Both the position numbers and the translations under genes were made by a program. This document shows, piece by piece, positions 46,780 through 56,305 of a stretch of DNA of 64,000 nucleotides (the stretch's first letter is position 1; every line of letters starts with the position of its first letter). This DNA comes from an uncultured Caulobacterales bacterium (GTDB lineage Bacteria; Pseudomonadota; Alphaproteobacteria; Caulobacterales; Caulobacteraceae), in assembly GCA_903900155.1 (NCBI GenBank), contig CAIUMD010000118.1:1-64000 (forward strand), given 5' to 3'. The notes below the pieces were generated by a model, which made no database searches, was not told the DNA's origin, and saw only the letters and a list, made by a program, of their open reading frames with translations.

Positions 46780-48771
46780 TCAGGCGGCGTCGCGGACTTC
46801 GTTGGTCGGGCCGATCGGGCTGCCGTTGCGGGCGAACCAGCGGATCGGCGGCTCGCACGACGGGCCCAGGGCCGCGCGGACGATGGCCGGCGGGCGGCGC
46901 TCTTCCGGGGTCATGAACAGGCCGTTGGTCTTCAGCTTCAGGCCGGCCACCTTGTTGGCGCCCAGCATGGTCAGCGGCACGGCGACGATCAGGCCCAGCA
47001 GGATCGGGGCGGTCGAGGTGAACAGGTCCGGCGTGAACCAGAACACGCCGCCCAGGGCCAGGCCCGTGGCGCTGATCCAGCCCATGGCGGCGCAGGCCTC
47101 CTTGAAGCTGACCTTGTCGGCGTCGCGGCGCTGGGTGGCCCAGCCGCCGACCTTGCCGGCCATGATCTCGATGATGGCGCGGGTCTGGGTGAACATCAGC
47201 ATCGGGGCGACCAAGGCCGAGAGCAGCATCTCGACGGCCAGACCCGCGGCCACGCGGCGCTTGCCGCCGAAGCCCTTGGTTTCCTGCTTGCGCGAGAAAA
47301 CCAGGATCGAGCCCAGAATCTTGGGACCGAACAGCAGGACGAAGGTGATGATCATGGCCCAGGCGGTGGCCTGGATCTCGCGCCAGTCGATCAGGGCGTG
47401 CGCCGCGGCCTGCAGGTCGGCCATGGTGAAAGCCGCCTTCTTCAGTTCGGGCATCAGGGCGCGCGAGGTGACGCCGGCCGACAGGGCGATGAACCACAGC
47501 GGCGACAGGGCGTAGCTGAGCACGCCGATGATCAGGTGCAGGCGGCTCATCCAGTGCAGGCCGGGCAGGGCGACCAGCGGCACGTGCTGGACGTTGCCGC
47601 GGCACCAGCGGCGGTCGCGGGTGGCGAAGTCCAGCAGGTTCGAGGGGCTCTCCTCGTACGAGCCTTCCAGATACGGCGCCAGGTGCACGCTCCAGCCGCC
47701 ACGGCGCAGCAGGGCGCTTTCCAGGGCGTCGTGGCTCATGACCTCGCCGCCGAAGGGTTTGGGGCCGCCCAGGTGCGGCAGGCCGCAGGTCTCGGCGAAA
47801 GCCCGCGTGCGGACGATGGCGTTGTGGCCCCAGAACGAGCTCTCCGCGCCCGACCACCAGGCCAGGCCCGTCCAGGCGACGCGGCCATACAGGCGCGTGG
47901 CGAACTGCAGGGTGCGCGCGAAGATCGTCTGGGCGTTGATGATCATCGGCATGGTCTGGATCAGGCCGGCGCCCGGGTGACGCTCCATGGCGTCGGCCAG
48001 GCGGACCATGGCCTCGCCGGTCATCAGGCTGTCGGCGTCCAGCACCAGCATGTGCTCGTAGGCGCTGCCCCAGCGGCGCACCCAGTCGGCGACGTTGCCG
48101 GCCTTGCGGCCCGTGTTTTCCTTGCGGACGCGATAGAAGACGTTGCTGTGGGCCTCGCGGCGGAAGCGGGCGAAGCAGGCCTGCTCAGCCAGGGCCACCT
48201 GGGCGTCGCGGGTGTCGCTGAGGACGAAGATGTCGAAGTGGCGGCTCATGCCCGTCTCGGCGATCGAGGCGTCCATGGCGCGCAGGCGGGCGAAGACGCC
48301 GGCGGCGTCCTCGTTGTGCACCGGCATCAGGATGGCGGTGCGGGTGTGCAGCTTGGGCATGGGCGTTTCGCCGTCGATGCCCAGCGGATCCTTGGGCTTG
48401 CCCAGCAGGATCGCGAAACCCGCCACGGCCGTGCAGAACCACAGCGACAGCGCCAGGAACAGCGGGGCCAGCAGCACCACGACCACCGCTTCCAGGCGGG
48501 TCACGCCGCCCAGGGCCACGGTGTCGAAGGTGGCCTTCCAGCCGGCGAAGCCCATGACGATGGTCGCCAGGGCCACGACCCAGCGACGCAGGGTCATGTT
48601 GGCGGCCAGCGCGGTGGCGCGGCGCGGGCCGCCTTGCCAGAAGCCCAGCGGCTGGACCGGCATGGCCAGCGGCACTTCCGCCGGAATCTCGACCGTGTCA
48701 CGGCGAACGACCTGATCGAGGGTGACGCTCGTGGAGGAGCGTACGTCGAAGAGGCTGGAGCGATCGCTCAT
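46780..48771 (-). CDS. opgH: Periplasmic glucan glucosyltransferase MdoH/OpgH
   Basis: 663 residues. A cytoplasmic start is followed by membrane helices near 60-130, then a GT2 glycosyltransferase domain (AILMPVHNEDAAGVFARLRAM, VLDADSLMTGE, SHDALESALL, RRWCRGNVQH) and further helices near 400-560. The enzyme makes the beta-1,2-glucan backbone of osmoregulated periplasmic glucans from UDP-glucose. The partner opgG is not adjacent. E. coli OpgH is longer (847), the extra being N- and C-terminal. Confidence 0.92.
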   Translation of the reverse strand: MSDRSSLFDVRSSTSVTLDQVVRRDTVEIPAEVPLAMPVQPLGFWQGGPRRATALAANMTLRRWVVALATIVMGFAGWKATFDTVALGGVTRLEAVVVVLLAPLFLALSLWFCTAVAGFAILLGKPKDPLGIDGETPMPKLHTRTAILMPVHNEDAAGVFARLRAMDASIAETGMSRHFDIFVLSDTRDAQVALAEQACFARFRREAHSNVFYRVRKENTGRKAGNVADWVRRWGSAYEHMLVLDADSLMTGEAMVRLADAMERHPGAGLIQTMPMIINAQTIFARTLQFATRLYGRVAWTGLAWWSGAESSFWGHNAIVRTRAFAETCGLPHLGGPKPFGGEVMSHDALESALLRRGGWSVHLAPYLEGSYEESPSNLLDFATRDRRWCRGNVQHVPLVALPGLHWMSRLHLIIGVLSYALSPLWFIALSAGVTSRALMPELKKAAFTMADLQAAAHALIDWREIQATAWAMIITFVLLFGPKILGSILVFSRKQETKGFGGKRRVAAGLAVEMLLSALVAPMLMFTQTRAIIEIMAGKVGGWATQRRDADKVSFKEACAAMGWISATGLALGGVFWFTPDLFTSTAPILLGLIVAVPLTMLGANKVAGLKLKTNGLFMTPEERRPPAIVRAALGPSCEPPIRWFARNGSPIGPTNEVRDAA

Positions 48772-49056
48772 ATCGTCAGATCTCGGACTTTTTCCGGCAG
48801 GCCGGGCTCTCTCCGCTATTTCGACGCCGAGGGCCTCTTTCCGCCCCGCCGCGCCTCCGCTAGGGGAAGGCGATGGGGTGTGTGGCAGCTCTGCGACGAT
48901 CGAAGCCGACGTGGAGAGCCGCCGGTTACCCCTACAGTAAAACTTCGATCACAAATTCGCTACCGGAAATCACGCCGATTTCGCAGTTGCGAGAAAAAAC
49001 ATGGAGAACGCGCCGCGCGAGCGGCGCTCGCCGTTCTGGGGAATTTCGGTAAGCTT

Positions 49057-49404
49057 ATGAATTTACGATATTTTATCGCCGCTTTCGCCATTCTCAGCTT
49101 GACCGCATGCGGACAAGCTTCGCAGGACGGTCGTTCAAAACCGAGCTTGGTCGAGGCCATTCCGTCAACGGAATCCCTACCTGCCTATGATGCGCAGGGG
49201 GTGATTTCCAGTCTGGACGGCCAGATTCTCACGCTCGATCACGACGGCGCGAGCGCGGCGGGGCTCAAGCCCGGTCGTGACCCGTTCAAGGTCTATGCGG
49301 ACGTCATCGCCGAGGCCCCGATCACGCCGGGCGCGCGGGTGAAGTTCCAGTTCAAAAAGACCTCGACGGGGCTCGAGATTTCGAAGCTCGAACCCCGCGA
49401 GTAG
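49057..49404 (+). CDS. CusF-like lipoprotein
   Basis: 115 residues from the ATG at 49057. Lipoprotein signal with lipobox LTAC. The C-terminal 70 residues follow the CusF/copper-binding-periplasmic beta barrel (GVISSLDGQILTLDHDGASA, VKFQFKKTSTGLEISKLEP). The conserved His is present (LDHD), but the Trp and two Met copper ligands of CusF are absent (AGLKPGRDPFKVY). Metal binding is therefore doubtful. Confidence 0.7.
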   Translation: MNLRYFIAAFAILSLTACGQASQDGRSKPSLVEAIPSTESLPAYDAQGVISSLDGQILTLDHDGASAAGLKPGRDPFKVYADVIAEAPITPGARVKFQFKKTSTGLEISKLEPRE

Positions 49405-49408
49405 ATCT

Positions 49409-50434
49409 CTACTTCAGCTTCACCAGCATCTTCCCCAGGTTCTCGCCCGAGAACAGCTTCAGGAAGGCGTCCGGCGCGCGCTCGACGCCGTCCTCGACCG
49501 TCTCGTTCCACTTGATCTTCCCGGCCTTGATCCACTCGCCCATGTCCTTGGCGAACTGCGGATAGAGGTCGTAGTGGTTCGAGACGATGAAGCCCTCCAG
49601 GCGCAGGCTCTTGCCCACGGCCAGGATGATGTTGGACGGGCCTTCCGGCTTACCGGTCTCGTTATACTGCGAGATCATCCCGCACAGGGCGAAGCGCGCG
49701 AACGGACGGGCCGAGTTGAGCGCCGCCTCCAGGTGCACGCCGCCGACATTCTCGAAATAGACGTCGATGCCCTTGGGGGCAACCTTGGCCAGTTCGGCGA
49801 CCACGTCGGGCGTGGCCTTGTAGTCGATGACGTGGTCGACGCCGATCGACTTCAGGAAGGCGACCTTCTCGGGACCGCCGGCCGAGCCGATCACGGTGTG
49901 GCCCTTCAGCTTGGCGATCTGGCAGACCACCGAACCCACCGCGCCGGCGGCCGCCGAGACGAACACCACGTCGCCGTCCTTCAGCGCCGCGACGCGCAGC
50001 AGACCCGCATAGGCGGTCATGCCCGGCATGCCGGCCACGCCCAGGAAGGCCTGGGGCGGGACGCCTTGCGTGTCGATCCTGGTGATCGCCCCCATGCCGG
50101 CGGCGGCCAGGGCCTTGGGATTGGCGTTGAACGCCTCGCGCCAGCCGAACATCGAGTTGACGATGTCGCCCGGCTTGAAGTCCGGATCGTTCGAGGCCGT
50201 GACCTCGCCGATCGCGCCGCCCTGCAGGGCCTGGCCGATCTGGAACGGCGGCACGTAGCTGGGGCGGTCGTACATGCGGCCGCGCATATAAGGGTCGACC
50301 GACATCCACAGGTTCCGGACCTGCACCTCGCCATCGCCCGGCGCGGCCAGCTCGACGGTCGCCAGGTCGAAGTCCGAGGCCTTGGGCAGGCCGACGGGGC
50401 GACTCTTCAGGCGGATCTCACGTGAGGTGGTCAT
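49409..50434 (-). CDS. NADP-dependent medium-chain reductase (CurA/PTGR family)
   Basis: 341 residues. The N-terminal region has LWMSVDPYMRGRM, the family signature; the Rossmann motif is FVSAAAGAVGSVVCQIAKLKG, then FENVGG and ARFALCGMISQYN. No zinc ligands are seen. These enzymes reduce the double bond of alpha,beta-unsaturated ketones or aldehydes with NADPH. Converges with the CusF-like gene. Confidence 0.93.
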   Translation of the reverse strand: MTTSREIRLKSRPVGLPKASDFDLATVELAAPGDGEVQVRNLWMSVDPYMRGRMYDRPSYVPPFQIGQALQGGAIGEVTASNDPDFKPGDIVNSMFGWREAFNANPKALAAAGMGAITRIDTQGVPPQAFLGVAGMPGMTAYAGLLRVAALKDGDVVFVSAAAGAVGSVVCQIAKLKGHTVIGSAGGPEKVAFLKSIGVDHVIDYKATPDVVAELAKVAPKGIDVYFENVGGVHLEAALNSARPFARFALCGMISQYNETGKPEGPSNIILAVGKSLRLEGFIVSNHYDLYPQFAKDMGEWIKAGKIKWNETVEDGVERAPDAFLKLFSGENLGKMLVKLK

Positions 50435-50548
50435 GGCTTCCTCCGACTGCTCTTGGCAAGCGTTGCTAATTTAAACGGATGTTTAGCGCGCCCTGCCTGA
50501 AGGCTCCAGTGCTTCTATGCGTCACCGAAGCGGAGTAGACAGCGCCAC

Positions 50549-51484
50549 ATGACCCAAGACCGCTCCTCTTCCGTTTCTCTTAGGGCAGGCGTCGTCGGCG
50601 CCGGTGTGTTCGGCGGCTATCACGCCAAGAAGTATGTCGAGCTGGAAGGCGTGACCCTGGTCGGCGTCTACGACGTCGATCTGGCTCGCGCCGAGGCTTT
50701 GGCGGGCCCGCTGGGCGCGAAAGGCTTCGACGACATCGACGCTTTCCTGGCCGCCGTCGACGTGGTCACGGTCGCCGCGCCCGCCGTCCATCACGCCGCG
50801 CCGGCCCTGGCCGCTCTGAAGGCCGGCAAGCCGGTCTATTCCGAAAAGCCGATCGCCGTGACGCCCGAGGACGCCGACAAGATGGTCGCCGCCGCCGCCA
50901 AGGCCGGCGTGCCGCTGGCCTGTGGTCACCAGGAGCGGGTCGTGTTCCAGGCCATGGGCCTGCTGGACATCCCCGAGCAGCCGCTGCGCCTGGAAGCCGT
51001 CCGCCGGGGCACGCCCTCGGACCGCAACCTGGACGTCTCGGTGGTGCTGGATCTGATGATCCACGACATCGACCTGGCCCTGGCCCTGTGCGAAGGCCAG
51101 CCGATCACCGTGGAAGGCGAGGGGGCGATCACCCGCTCGACCTCGCTGGACTGGGTGAAGGCCGAGGCCACCTTCGACAACGGCTTCATCGCCGTCTTCG
51201 ACAGCTCCCGCGTCGCCGAGGCCCGCGAGCGGACCATGAAGGTCGTCTACCCCTCGGGCGAGGTCGAGATCGATTTCCTGGCCCGCACCTTCCGCAACAC
51301 CACGCCGTTCCCGCTGATCGAGAACTTCACCGAAACCCTGGCCGGTAAGGACCCCCTGGGCCTGTCCGTCGCCGGCTTCCTGAAGGCCGTGCGCGGCGAG
51401 GCGCCGCGTCCCGTGGTGACGGGCGAAGAAGCCGCCCGGGCGCTGGACCTGGCGCTGGCGGTGGAGTGGGCGGCGGAGGGATAG
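50549..51484 (+). CDS. Gfo/Idh/MocA family oxidoreductase
   Basis: 311 residues. The Rossmann start AGVVGAGVFGGYHAKKYVEL binds NAD(P). YSEKPIAVTPEDADKM has the catalytic Lys of the EKP motif, and LMIHDIDLALAL the His/Asp region. It oxidises or reduces a sugar-like alcohol, or acts on an amino-sugar. Located alone between converging and diverging genes, so the substrate is unassigned. Confidence 0.92.
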   Translation: MTQDRSSSVSLRAGVVGAGVFGGYHAKKYVELEGVTLVGVYDVDLARAEALAGPLGAKGFDDIDAFLAAVDVVTVAAPAVHHAAPALAALKAGKPVYSEKPIAVTPEDADKMVAAAAKAGVPLACGHQERVVFQAMGLLDIPEQPLRLEAVRRGTPSDRNLDVSVVLDLMIHDIDLALALCEGQPITVEGEGAITRSTSLDWVKAEATFDNGFIAVFDSSRVAEARERTMKVVYPSGEVEIDFLARTFRNTTPFPLIENFTETLAGKDPLGLSVAGFLKAVRGEAPRPVVTGEEAARALDLALAVEWAAEG

Positions 51485-51490
51485 TTCATT

Positions 51491-51587
51491 CTTGTCATCC
51501 CGGCCGAAGCGTAGCGTAGAGCCGGGACCGCGACAGGCTCGGCGCTTCCGGCGGTCCCGGATCGGGGCGCTATGCCGCCCCGGCACT
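51491..51587. repeat. Intergenic inverted repeat, family D
   Basis: The segment GTCATCCCGGCCGAAGCG, followed by GTAGAGCCGGGACC, is inverted against GGCGCTTCCGGCGGTCCCGG, and a smaller GGGGCG/CGCCCC stem follows. It fills the gap between the converging oxidoreductase and Kup genes and is likely a bidirectional transcription end. Related intergenic sequences are frequent in alphaproteobacteria. Confidence 0.65.
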
Positions 51588-51605
51588 TGCAGCAGCAGAA
51601 GAGCG

Positions 51606-53573
51606 CTACAGGCTGACCTGCGTCCCCAACTCCACCACCCGGCCGGGAGGCAGGTGGAAGAAGGTCGTCGGATCGGCGGCGTTGCGGGTCAGGAAGGTGA
51701 ACAGCTTGCGCTTCCAGGCCGGCAGGGCGTCGCTGGCCGTCGACGGCACGATGGTGCGGCGGCTGACGAAGAACGAGGTGCTCATGATGTCGAACTTCAG
51801 GCCCTGCTTGCGGCAGGCGGCCAGGGCCTTGGGGATGTTCGGGCTTTCCATGTAGCCGTAGCGCAGGGTGACCAACGAGAAGCGGTCGTCCAGGGCCTGG
51901 GTCTCGATCCGCTCGGCCTCGGGTACGTAGGGACGGGTCTCGTTGACCACCTTTAAGAGCACGTTGCGCTCGTGCAGCACCTTGAAGTGCTTGAGGCTAT
52001 GCATCAGGGCCGGCGGGGTGGTGTCCGGGTCGGAGGTCAGAAACACCGCCGTGCCGGCGGTCGAGCCGGCCGGGCGGCGCAGGATCATCTCGCGGAAGTC
52101 GCCGAACGGCAGGCCGTCCTTGCTGAGCTTGAGCCGCAGGCGCTCGGTGGCGCTGACGAAGGTCGACATCAAGAGGCACAGGCCCGCGCCCAGGGCCAGG
52201 GGCGCCCAGCCGCCGGTCAACACCTTCAAGAGGTTGGCGGTGAAGAAGGTCAGGTCCAGGGCGAACAGCGGCACGATCAGGGCCAGGGCCGTGACCAGGC
52301 GCCATTTCCAGACGTGACGCACGACGATGTAGGCCAGCATGGTGGTCACCACCATCGTGCCGGTTACCGAGATGCCGTACGCGTGGGCCAGGGCGCTGGA
52401 CGAGCGGAACGACAGCACCACCAGCACCACGCCGACGAACAGCAGCCAGTTGATCGGGGCGACATAGATCTGGCCAGCCTCGGTCGACGAGGTGATCTTG
52501 ATGTCCATGCGCGGCAGTAGGCCCAGCTGGATCGCCTGCTGGGTCAGCGAGAAGGCGCCGGTGATCACCGCCTGGCTGGCGATGACGGTGGCGACGCCCG
52601 AAAACAGGACCAGGCCCAGGCGCCATTGTTGGGGGGCCATCAGGAAGAACCAGTCGGCGTTGGGCAGGGCGGTTCCGGAGGCCTCGGCGACGGCGAGGGC
52701 CTTCGAGGCCAGGGCCGCCTGGCCGAAATAGTTCAGGGCCAGCATCGGCAAGGCCAGGCCGAACCACGACATCTGGATCGGGCCGCGGCCGAAGTGGCCC
52801 ATGTCGGCGGTCAGGGCTTCGGCCCCGGTCACGGTCAGGAACACCGCGCCCATCACCAGGAAGCCGGTCAGGCCATGGTGGGTCAGGAAATAGATGGCGT
52901 AGGTCGGCGAGATCGCGCCCAGCACGCTGGGATCGTCCTTGATGTGCCAGACACCTAGCGCTCCAAGGCACAGGAACCAGCAGACCATGATCGGGCCGAA
53001 GATGCCGGCCACCTTGGCCGTGCCCTTGGCCTGGAAGCTGAACAGGCCCGTCAGGATCACCAGGCTGACGACGATGACTTCCTGCGTGCCGAACCAGTGC
53101 TCGAAGCCCTTCACCGACTTCAGACCCTCGACCGCCGACAGCACCGAGACCGCCGGGGTGATGACGCCGTCGCCGTAGAACAGGGCCGCGCCGATGGCGC
53201 CCAGGGCGAAGATCAGGCCGGTGCGGCCCGCCGCGCCCTGCTGGGCCAGGGCCATCAGCGACAGCACCCCGCCTTCGCCCTTGTTGGAGGCGCGCATCAG
53301 GAACAGGACGTACTTGACCGTCACCACCAGGATCAGCGCCCACAGCGCCAGGGACAGCACGCCCATGATCTCGGGACGGACCAAGCCGTCGCGGGCGGCC
53401 TCGCCCAGCGCGTCGCGGAAGGCGTAGAGGGGGCTGGTGCCGATGTCGCCGAACACGACGCCCACGCTGCCCAGCGCCAGCGGCCAGAAACGCGACGCCG
53501 CGTGGCCGTGGTGGGAGGCTTGAGTTGTCGAGGGGACTTGGTCGGACGCGGCGAGGGGGTCTTTACCCGCCAT
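51606..53573 (-). CDS. kup: Potassium transporter Kup
   Basis: 655 residues from the ATG at 53573 (AGKDPLAAS); a start six codons upstream is also open. The KUP signature GVVFGDIGTSPLYAFRDAL is followed by about 12 helices, including LFYGDGVITPAVSVLSAVEG, and a C-terminal cytoplasmic domain that ends near the membrane (ERIETQALDDRFSLVTLRYGYMESP). Low-affinity proton-coupled K+ uptake. Caulobacterales usually carry more than one copy. Confidence 0.95.
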   Translation of the reverse strand: MAGKDPLAASDQVPSTTQASHHGHAASRFWPLALGSVGVVFGDIGTSPLYAFRDALGEAARDGLVRPEIMGVLSLALWALILVVTVKYVLFLMRASNKGEGGVLSLMALAQQGAAGRTGLIFALGAIGAALFYGDGVITPAVSVLSAVEGLKSVKGFEHWFGTQEVIVVSLVILTGLFSFQAKGTAKVAGIFGPIMVCWFLCLGALGVWHIKDDPSVLGAISPTYAIYFLTHHGLTGFLVMGAVFLTVTGAEALTADMGHFGRGPIQMSWFGLALPMLALNYFGQAALASKALAVAEASGTALPNADWFFLMAPQQWRLGLVLFSGVATVIASQAVITGAFSLTQQAIQLGLLPRMDIKITSSTEAGQIYVAPINWLLFVGVVLVVLSFRSSSALAHAYGISVTGTMVVTTMLAYIVVRHVWKWRLVTALALIVPLFALDLTFFTANLLKVLTGGWAPLALGAGLCLLMSTFVSATERLRLKLSKDGLPFGDFREMILRRPAGSTAGTAVFLTSDPDTTPPALMHSLKHFKVLHERNVLLKVVNETRPYVPEAERIETQALDDRFSLVTLRYGYMESPNIPKALAACRKQGLKFDIMSTSFFVSRRTIVPSTASDALPAWKRKLFTFLTRNAADPTTFFHLPPGRVVELGTQVSL

Positions 53574-53695
53574 GCAAGCACGAGGCTCCAAAGCGCCGGT
53601 TCGCGACCGGCGGCCGGCGCTTTACGCCCGTCGCTGCGTCGCAGCAATCGAAAAAGGCAGAACGGCGGTCGGCGATCCCGAAAGCGTGATCGGCG

Positions 53696-54664
53696 CTAGT
53701 CGTCCAAGTCGAACGGCAACTCGTCCTGGTCGCTGGCGGTTTCGCGACGGGCTTTTGAGACGGGTTTGTATTCCGGTTCCGGCGCGGGAGGCGGAGCCGG
53801 CAGGCTGTCGTCCTCATCCCACGGCGGATCGTCGAACATGTCGGGCTCGGTCGAACGCGCTTTGGCGGGTGGCGGGGCCGGCGGAGGCGTCGGGACTGGC
53901 GTGGTCGGGCGCGAGATCGGGCGCGCCGCGGCGGCGCGGGGCGCGTCGTCGAACGACGAGCGACGCGGCAGCGGCGGCGGGGTGTCGGGCAGGGGCGGGG
54001 GCGGCGCCTGGAAGTCGTCGTCATCGTCCTCGAACGCGTCGTCGTCGAAGTCGTCGACCAGCGGGGCGGGCGCCGGCGGCGCGGGCGCTGGGCGGACGGC
54101 GACCGTCGCCGGGGCGGCGGGTTTTTCCGGGCGCGGCGGCAACGGGCGGCGGACGATGGCCTCGCAGCGGGCCAGCCAGCGGTTGGCCTCCTGCACCAGC
54201 TCGGCGGGCGAGGCGGTCTCGCGGCGCTGCTCGTCGCCGGGCGCCCACAGGTCCAGGGTGAAGTCGGGATGGCGCGGGTCGTCGAAGATCAGGCGCAGGG
54301 TGACCCGCTGGGCCTGGGGCGCGACGTGGTCGATGGCCCGGCGGCCTTCGCCCCGGAACACCCGGCCCATCACCTGGCCGTCGACCACGAGTTCGGCGCC
54401 CATCATTTCGTCCAGGCGATAGACCAGGCACCAGGTGCCCCGGTCCCAGGCCACGGCCAAGAGGTTGGTGGCGAACGAGAAGCCCGCGCCGCGACCCCGG
54501 CCGCGCGCGACCACCAGGCCTTCCGGCTCGCTTTTCAGCACATTGCGCAGGGCCCGGCGAATGCGCCGGTCCTCGTCGCCGTACCAGATGGCCAGACTGC
54601 CGAGGAACGTCACCGCCGTACCGGCGATGGCGACGAACAACAGGAGGCGGGCAAGCTCGCTCAT
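53696..54664 (-). CDS. Membrane-anchored protein with acidic Pro-rich tail
   Basis: 322 residues from the ATG at 54664. One N-terminal helix (LARLLLFVAIAGTAVTFLGSL), then a globular part to about 165 (VARGRGRGAGFSFATNLLAVAW, VTLRLIFDDPRHPDFTLDLW), and a long disordered tail with Asp/Glu runs and poly-Pro blocks (PPPPLPDTPPPLPRR). No named family is recognised. Upstream codons in frame belong to exonuclease III in another frame and are excluded. Confidence 0.7.
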   Translation of the reverse strand: MSELARLLLFVAIAGTAVTFLGSLAIWYGDEDRRIRRALRNVLKSEPEGLVVARGRGRGAGFSFATNLLAVAWDRGTWCLVYRLDEMMGAELVVDGQVMGRVFRGEGRRAIDHVAPQAQRVTLRLIFDDPRHPDFTLDLWAPGDEQRRETASPAELVQEANRWLARCEAIVRRPLPPRPEKPAAPATVAVRPAPAPPAPAPLVDDFDDDAFEDDDDDFQAPPPPLPDTPPPLPRRSSFDDAPRAAAARPISRPTTPVPTPPPAPPPAKARSTEPDMFDDPPWDEDDSLPAPPPAPEPEYKPVSKARRETASDQDELPFDLDD

Positions 54665-54711
54665 AATGAAGCTCAGGCTAGCGAGAGTCGTGTTTTCGCG
54701 ACAGGCGGCGG

Positions 54712-55500
54712 CTAGTCGCGGAAGTGGCCGACGACGGGGACGTGGTCCGAGGGTTTTTCCTTGTCGCGCTCGTCGCGGTGGATGACGACGGCCTCCAGGC
54801 GGTCGACGGCCTGGGGGGAGCACAGCAGGTGGTCGATGCGGATGCCCAGGTTCCGAGGCCAGGCCCCGGCCTGGTAGTCCCAGAAGGTGTAGCCGCCCGG
54901 CGCGCCGTCCACCTGCATGTAGGCGTCGGTGAAGCCCAGGTTCTTCAGCGCCCGGAACGCGCCGCGGCTTTCGGGTTGGAACAGTGCGTCGCCCAGCCAG
55001 GCCTCGGGATTGGCCACGTCTTCGGCCTCGGGGATGACGTTGTAGTCGCCCAGGATCACCAGCGGCTCCTCGAAGGCGAGCAGGCCTTGGGCGTGGGCGT
55101 GCAGGCGGCGCATCCACGAGAGCTTGTAGTCGAATTTCTCGGTGCCGATCGGATTGCCGTTGGGCAGGTAGATGCCGACCACGCGGAACGGCGTCGGCGC
55201 GTTGATCACCGCCTCGACATAGCGCGACTGCTCGTCGACCTCGTCCTCGGACAGGAAGGGCAGGCCCTTGCGCACGTCGTCCAGCGGGAACTTCGACAGC
55301 AGGGCGACGCCGTTATAGGTCTTCTGGCCGTGGACGACGACGTTGTAGCCAAGCCGTTCAAAGGCTTCGGTCGGGAACTTCTCGTCGACGCACTTGATCT
55401 CCTGGAGCACGGCGACGTCGGGGGCCTCCGATTCGAACCAGGCCAGCACGCCTTCCAGGCGAGCATTGATCGAATTGACGTTCCAGGTGGCTATACGCAT
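54712..55500 (-). CDS. xthA: Exodeoxyribonuclease III
   Basis: 262 residues. EEP nuclease motifs are present: MRIATWNVNSINARL (Asn), LQEIKC (Glu metal ligand), LVILGDYNVIPE (Asp/Asn) and the terminal RIDHLL with KPSDHVPV (catalytic His). It repairs abasic sites and removes 3' blocks. Ribosome site GGAG precedes the ATG. Divergent from the small membrane protein. Confidence 0.95.
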   Translation of the reverse strand: MRIATWNVNSINARLEGVLAWFESEAPDVAVLQEIKCVDEKFPTEAFERLGYNVVVHGQKTYNGVALLSKFPLDDVRKGLPFLSEDEVDEQSRYVEAVINAPTPFRVVGIYLPNGNPIGTEKFDYKLSWMRRLHAHAQGLLAFEEPLVILGDYNVIPEAEDVANPEAWLGDALFQPESRGAFRALKNLGFTDAYMQVDGAPGGYTFWDYQAGAWPRNLGIRIDHLLCSPQAVDRLEAVVIHRDERDKEKPSDHVPVVGHFRD

Positions 55501-55535
55501 TGACGGCTCCAGACAGCGGCGGGAGGCTAGAGCCC

Positions 55536-55874
55536 ATGACGGGTGCGCTCAAGTCGGGCAAACGAACGATCGACAAGAGGCAGGTCCTGCTGATGGCCCT
55601 GGCCACCGGCGCGTGCGTGGCTCTGGCGGTGCTGGGCGGGATCCTGGCGATCTTCACGCCGCTGGTCTTCGACCGCTCCGGAAACCTGATGAACCCGGTC
55701 GCCTGGCTGGGCTTCGCCTTCGCCGCTTCGTTCTGGGTGGTGTGCCTGCTGGCCCCGCTGGCCGGCTGGATCCTTTGGCGCAAGAACGAGATGACTCTGT
55801 CCTGGGCCGCCATGGCCGCGCCGCTGGCCTGGGGCGCGGTGGCGCTGACCTTGCTGCAGTTCGTGCCGACCTAG
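55536..55874 (+). CDS. Small membrane protein of unknown function
   Basis: 112 residues from the ATG at 55536 (GGGAGG upstream). Three hydrophobic segments: VLLMALATGACVALAVLGGI, AWLGFAFAASFWVVCLLAPL and WAAMAAPLAWGAVALTLLQF. Basic N-terminus (KSGKRTIDKRQ). No family recognised; converges with the Fe-S carrier gene. Confidence 0.75.
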   Translation: MTGALKSGKRTIDKRQVLLMALATGACVALAVLGGILAIFTPLVFDRSGNLMNPVAWLGFAFAASFWVVCLLAPLAGWILWRKNEMTLSWAAMAAPLAWGAVALTLLQFVPT

Positions 55875-55884
55875 GCGCGGAGGC

Positions 55885-56217
55885 CTAGATCGAGAAACTG
55901 ACCCCGCAGCCGCAGCTGGACTTGGCGTTCGGGTTGCGGACGCGGAATTCGGCGCCGGCCAGTTCGTCGACGAAGTCGATCTCCGAACCCTTCAGCAGGG
56001 CCAGAGAGACGACGTCGACCAGGGCCACGGCGTCGTCGCGCTCGATCTTCAGGTCGTCGTCCTCTACCGTGTCGACGAGGTCGAAGCGGTACTGGAAGCC
56101 CGAGCAGCCGCCGCCGTCGACGGCGACGCGCAGCATCAGGGGGCGGCCCTCGCTGGCGGCGATGGTCTTGATCCGGCGGGCTGCGTTTTCGGAAAGCGTT
56201 AAGTCTGTCTGGGTCAT
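55885..56217 (-). CDS. erpA: A-type iron-sulfur carrier, ErpA/HesB family
   Basis: 110 residues. The three conserved cysteines are in GGGCSGFQY and KSSCGCGVSF near the C-terminus. It transfers Fe-S clusters to target enzymes. Which of ErpA, IscA or SufA it corresponds to is not decided by sequence alone; standing alone next to dgt is the usual place for the ErpA-type gene in alphaproteobacteria. Confidence 0.9.
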   Translation of the reverse strand: MTQTDLTLSENAARRIKTIAASEGRPLMLRVAVDGGGCSGFQYRFDLVDTVEDDDLKIERDDAVALVDVVSLALLKGSEIDFVDELAGAEFRVRNPNAKSSCGCGVSFSI

Positions 56218-56305
56218 GGCTGTGGAAAAGTCACCTTCGGACTATATGAGGGTGTCGCGGCCTCTTCGGAAGGGGCCAAATCGTCCAAAGCGATAAAGGC
56301 GGTTT

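Noticed and set aside
47398-49404. A 668-codon plus-strand frame opposite opgH that continues into the CusF-like gene
   Set aside because: Only its last 115 codons form a real gene, starting at 49057; the rest is antisense of opgH.
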